13,392 nucleotides of DNA from Burkholderia sp. (GTDB lineage Bacteria; Pseudomonadota; Gammaproteobacteria; Burkholderiales; Burkholderiaceae): contig NZ_JAHACR010000094.1 of the NCBI RefSeq assembly GCF_018375725.1, positions 1 through 13,392 of the forward strand. The letters are read 5' to 3'. Position numbers and translations under genes: made by a program. Position 1 is the first letter of the stretch; each line of letters starts with the position of its first letter. Positions 13,219-13,392 of this stretch are shown here, one piece after another. The notes beneath the pieces were generated by a model. It saw only the letters and a program-made list of their open reading frames with translations, was not told the DNA's origin and made no database searches.

Positions 13219-13392
13219 ATGCGCTGCCCGTTCTGCCGGCACGACGACACGCAGGTAATCGATTCCCGCGTGTCCGAAGACGGCGCCGCGATTCGCCGGC
13301 GCCGTCGCTGCTCGGCCTGCGACAAGCGTTTCACGACGTACGAGCGGGTCGAGCTGGCGTTGCCGGCGGTCGTGAAGAAGGACGGCAGCCGC
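13219..13392 (+). CDS. nrdR: Transcriptional repressor NrdR, N-terminal part (3' truncated by window)
   Basis: Only 58 residues are inside the window, but they are diagnostic: MRCPFCRHDDTQVIDSR opens the zinc ribbon with Cys3 and Cys6, and CSACDKRFTTYERVEL closes it with Cys31 and Cys34. The beginning of the ATP-cone domain follows (VVKKDGSR). NrdR senses ATP/dATP and represses ribonucleotide reductase genes. It starts 6 bp after the glyA stop, so the two are very probably co-transcribed, joining one-carbon supply for dTMP and purines to control of deoxynucleotide synthesis. The stop codon is beyond the window. Confidence 0.97.
   Translation, partial: MRCPFCRHDDTQVIDSRVSEDGAAIRRRRRCSACDKRFTTYERVELALPAVVKKDGSR

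Noticed and set aside
11764..13242. Minus-strand open frame (492 codons) opposite glyA
   Set aside because: It is the antisense of GlyA, Arg/Val/His-rich and without a recognisable domain.

Overview
The window looks like a chromosomal segment of a high-GC beta-proteobacterium, most probably Burkholderia or a close relative. The reasons are the GC-rich third codon positions, the ydfG-ybgC-tolQRAB-pal-cpoB-tRNA-Lys order, and the glyA-nrdR pair behind a ZTP riboswitch. The genus is an inference from gene content and residue patterns; no search was run.

Left part (1-4923, + strand): the 3' end of a type I polyketide synthase (ER-KR-ACP, no thioesterase) is followed by three tightly packed genes: an LpxC-family zinc deacetylase (ATGA overlap with the PKS), a PLP-dependent alpha-oxoamine synthase of the kind found with polyketide synthases, and a GNAT-family acyltransferase. 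Together they read as a lipid or natural-product operon. The PKS builds a reduced acyl chain, the oxoamine synthase releases it by decarboxylative condensation with an amino acid to give an amino-ketone (sphingoid-base-like), and the GNAT and LpxC-like enzymes may add and remove N-acyl groups. This is the least ordinary part of the window.

Junction (4924-5128): a perfect 12-bp stem terminator and a minus-strand tRNA-Lys(UUU). The tRNA has a near-consensus sigma-70 promoter, nested inverted repeats, and unusual pairing in its 3' half.

Middle (5129-11550, - strand): reading leftward, ydfG (SDR dehydrogenase), ybgC (thioesterase), tolQ, tolR, tolA, tolB, pal and cpoB. This is the complete Tol-Pal envelope machine, which energises outer-membrane constriction and links the inner membrane, peptidoglycan and outer membrane.

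Right part (11551-13392): a 414-bp intergenic region holds a good plus-strand promoter and a ZTP (pfl-motif) riboswitch that very probably controls glyA (serine hydroxymethyltransferase, one-carbon metabolism). The start of nrdR (ribonucleotide reductase repressor) follows 6 bp after glyA and runs off the window.

The PKS-side operon and the Tol-Pal operon converge on the tRNA and terminator region.
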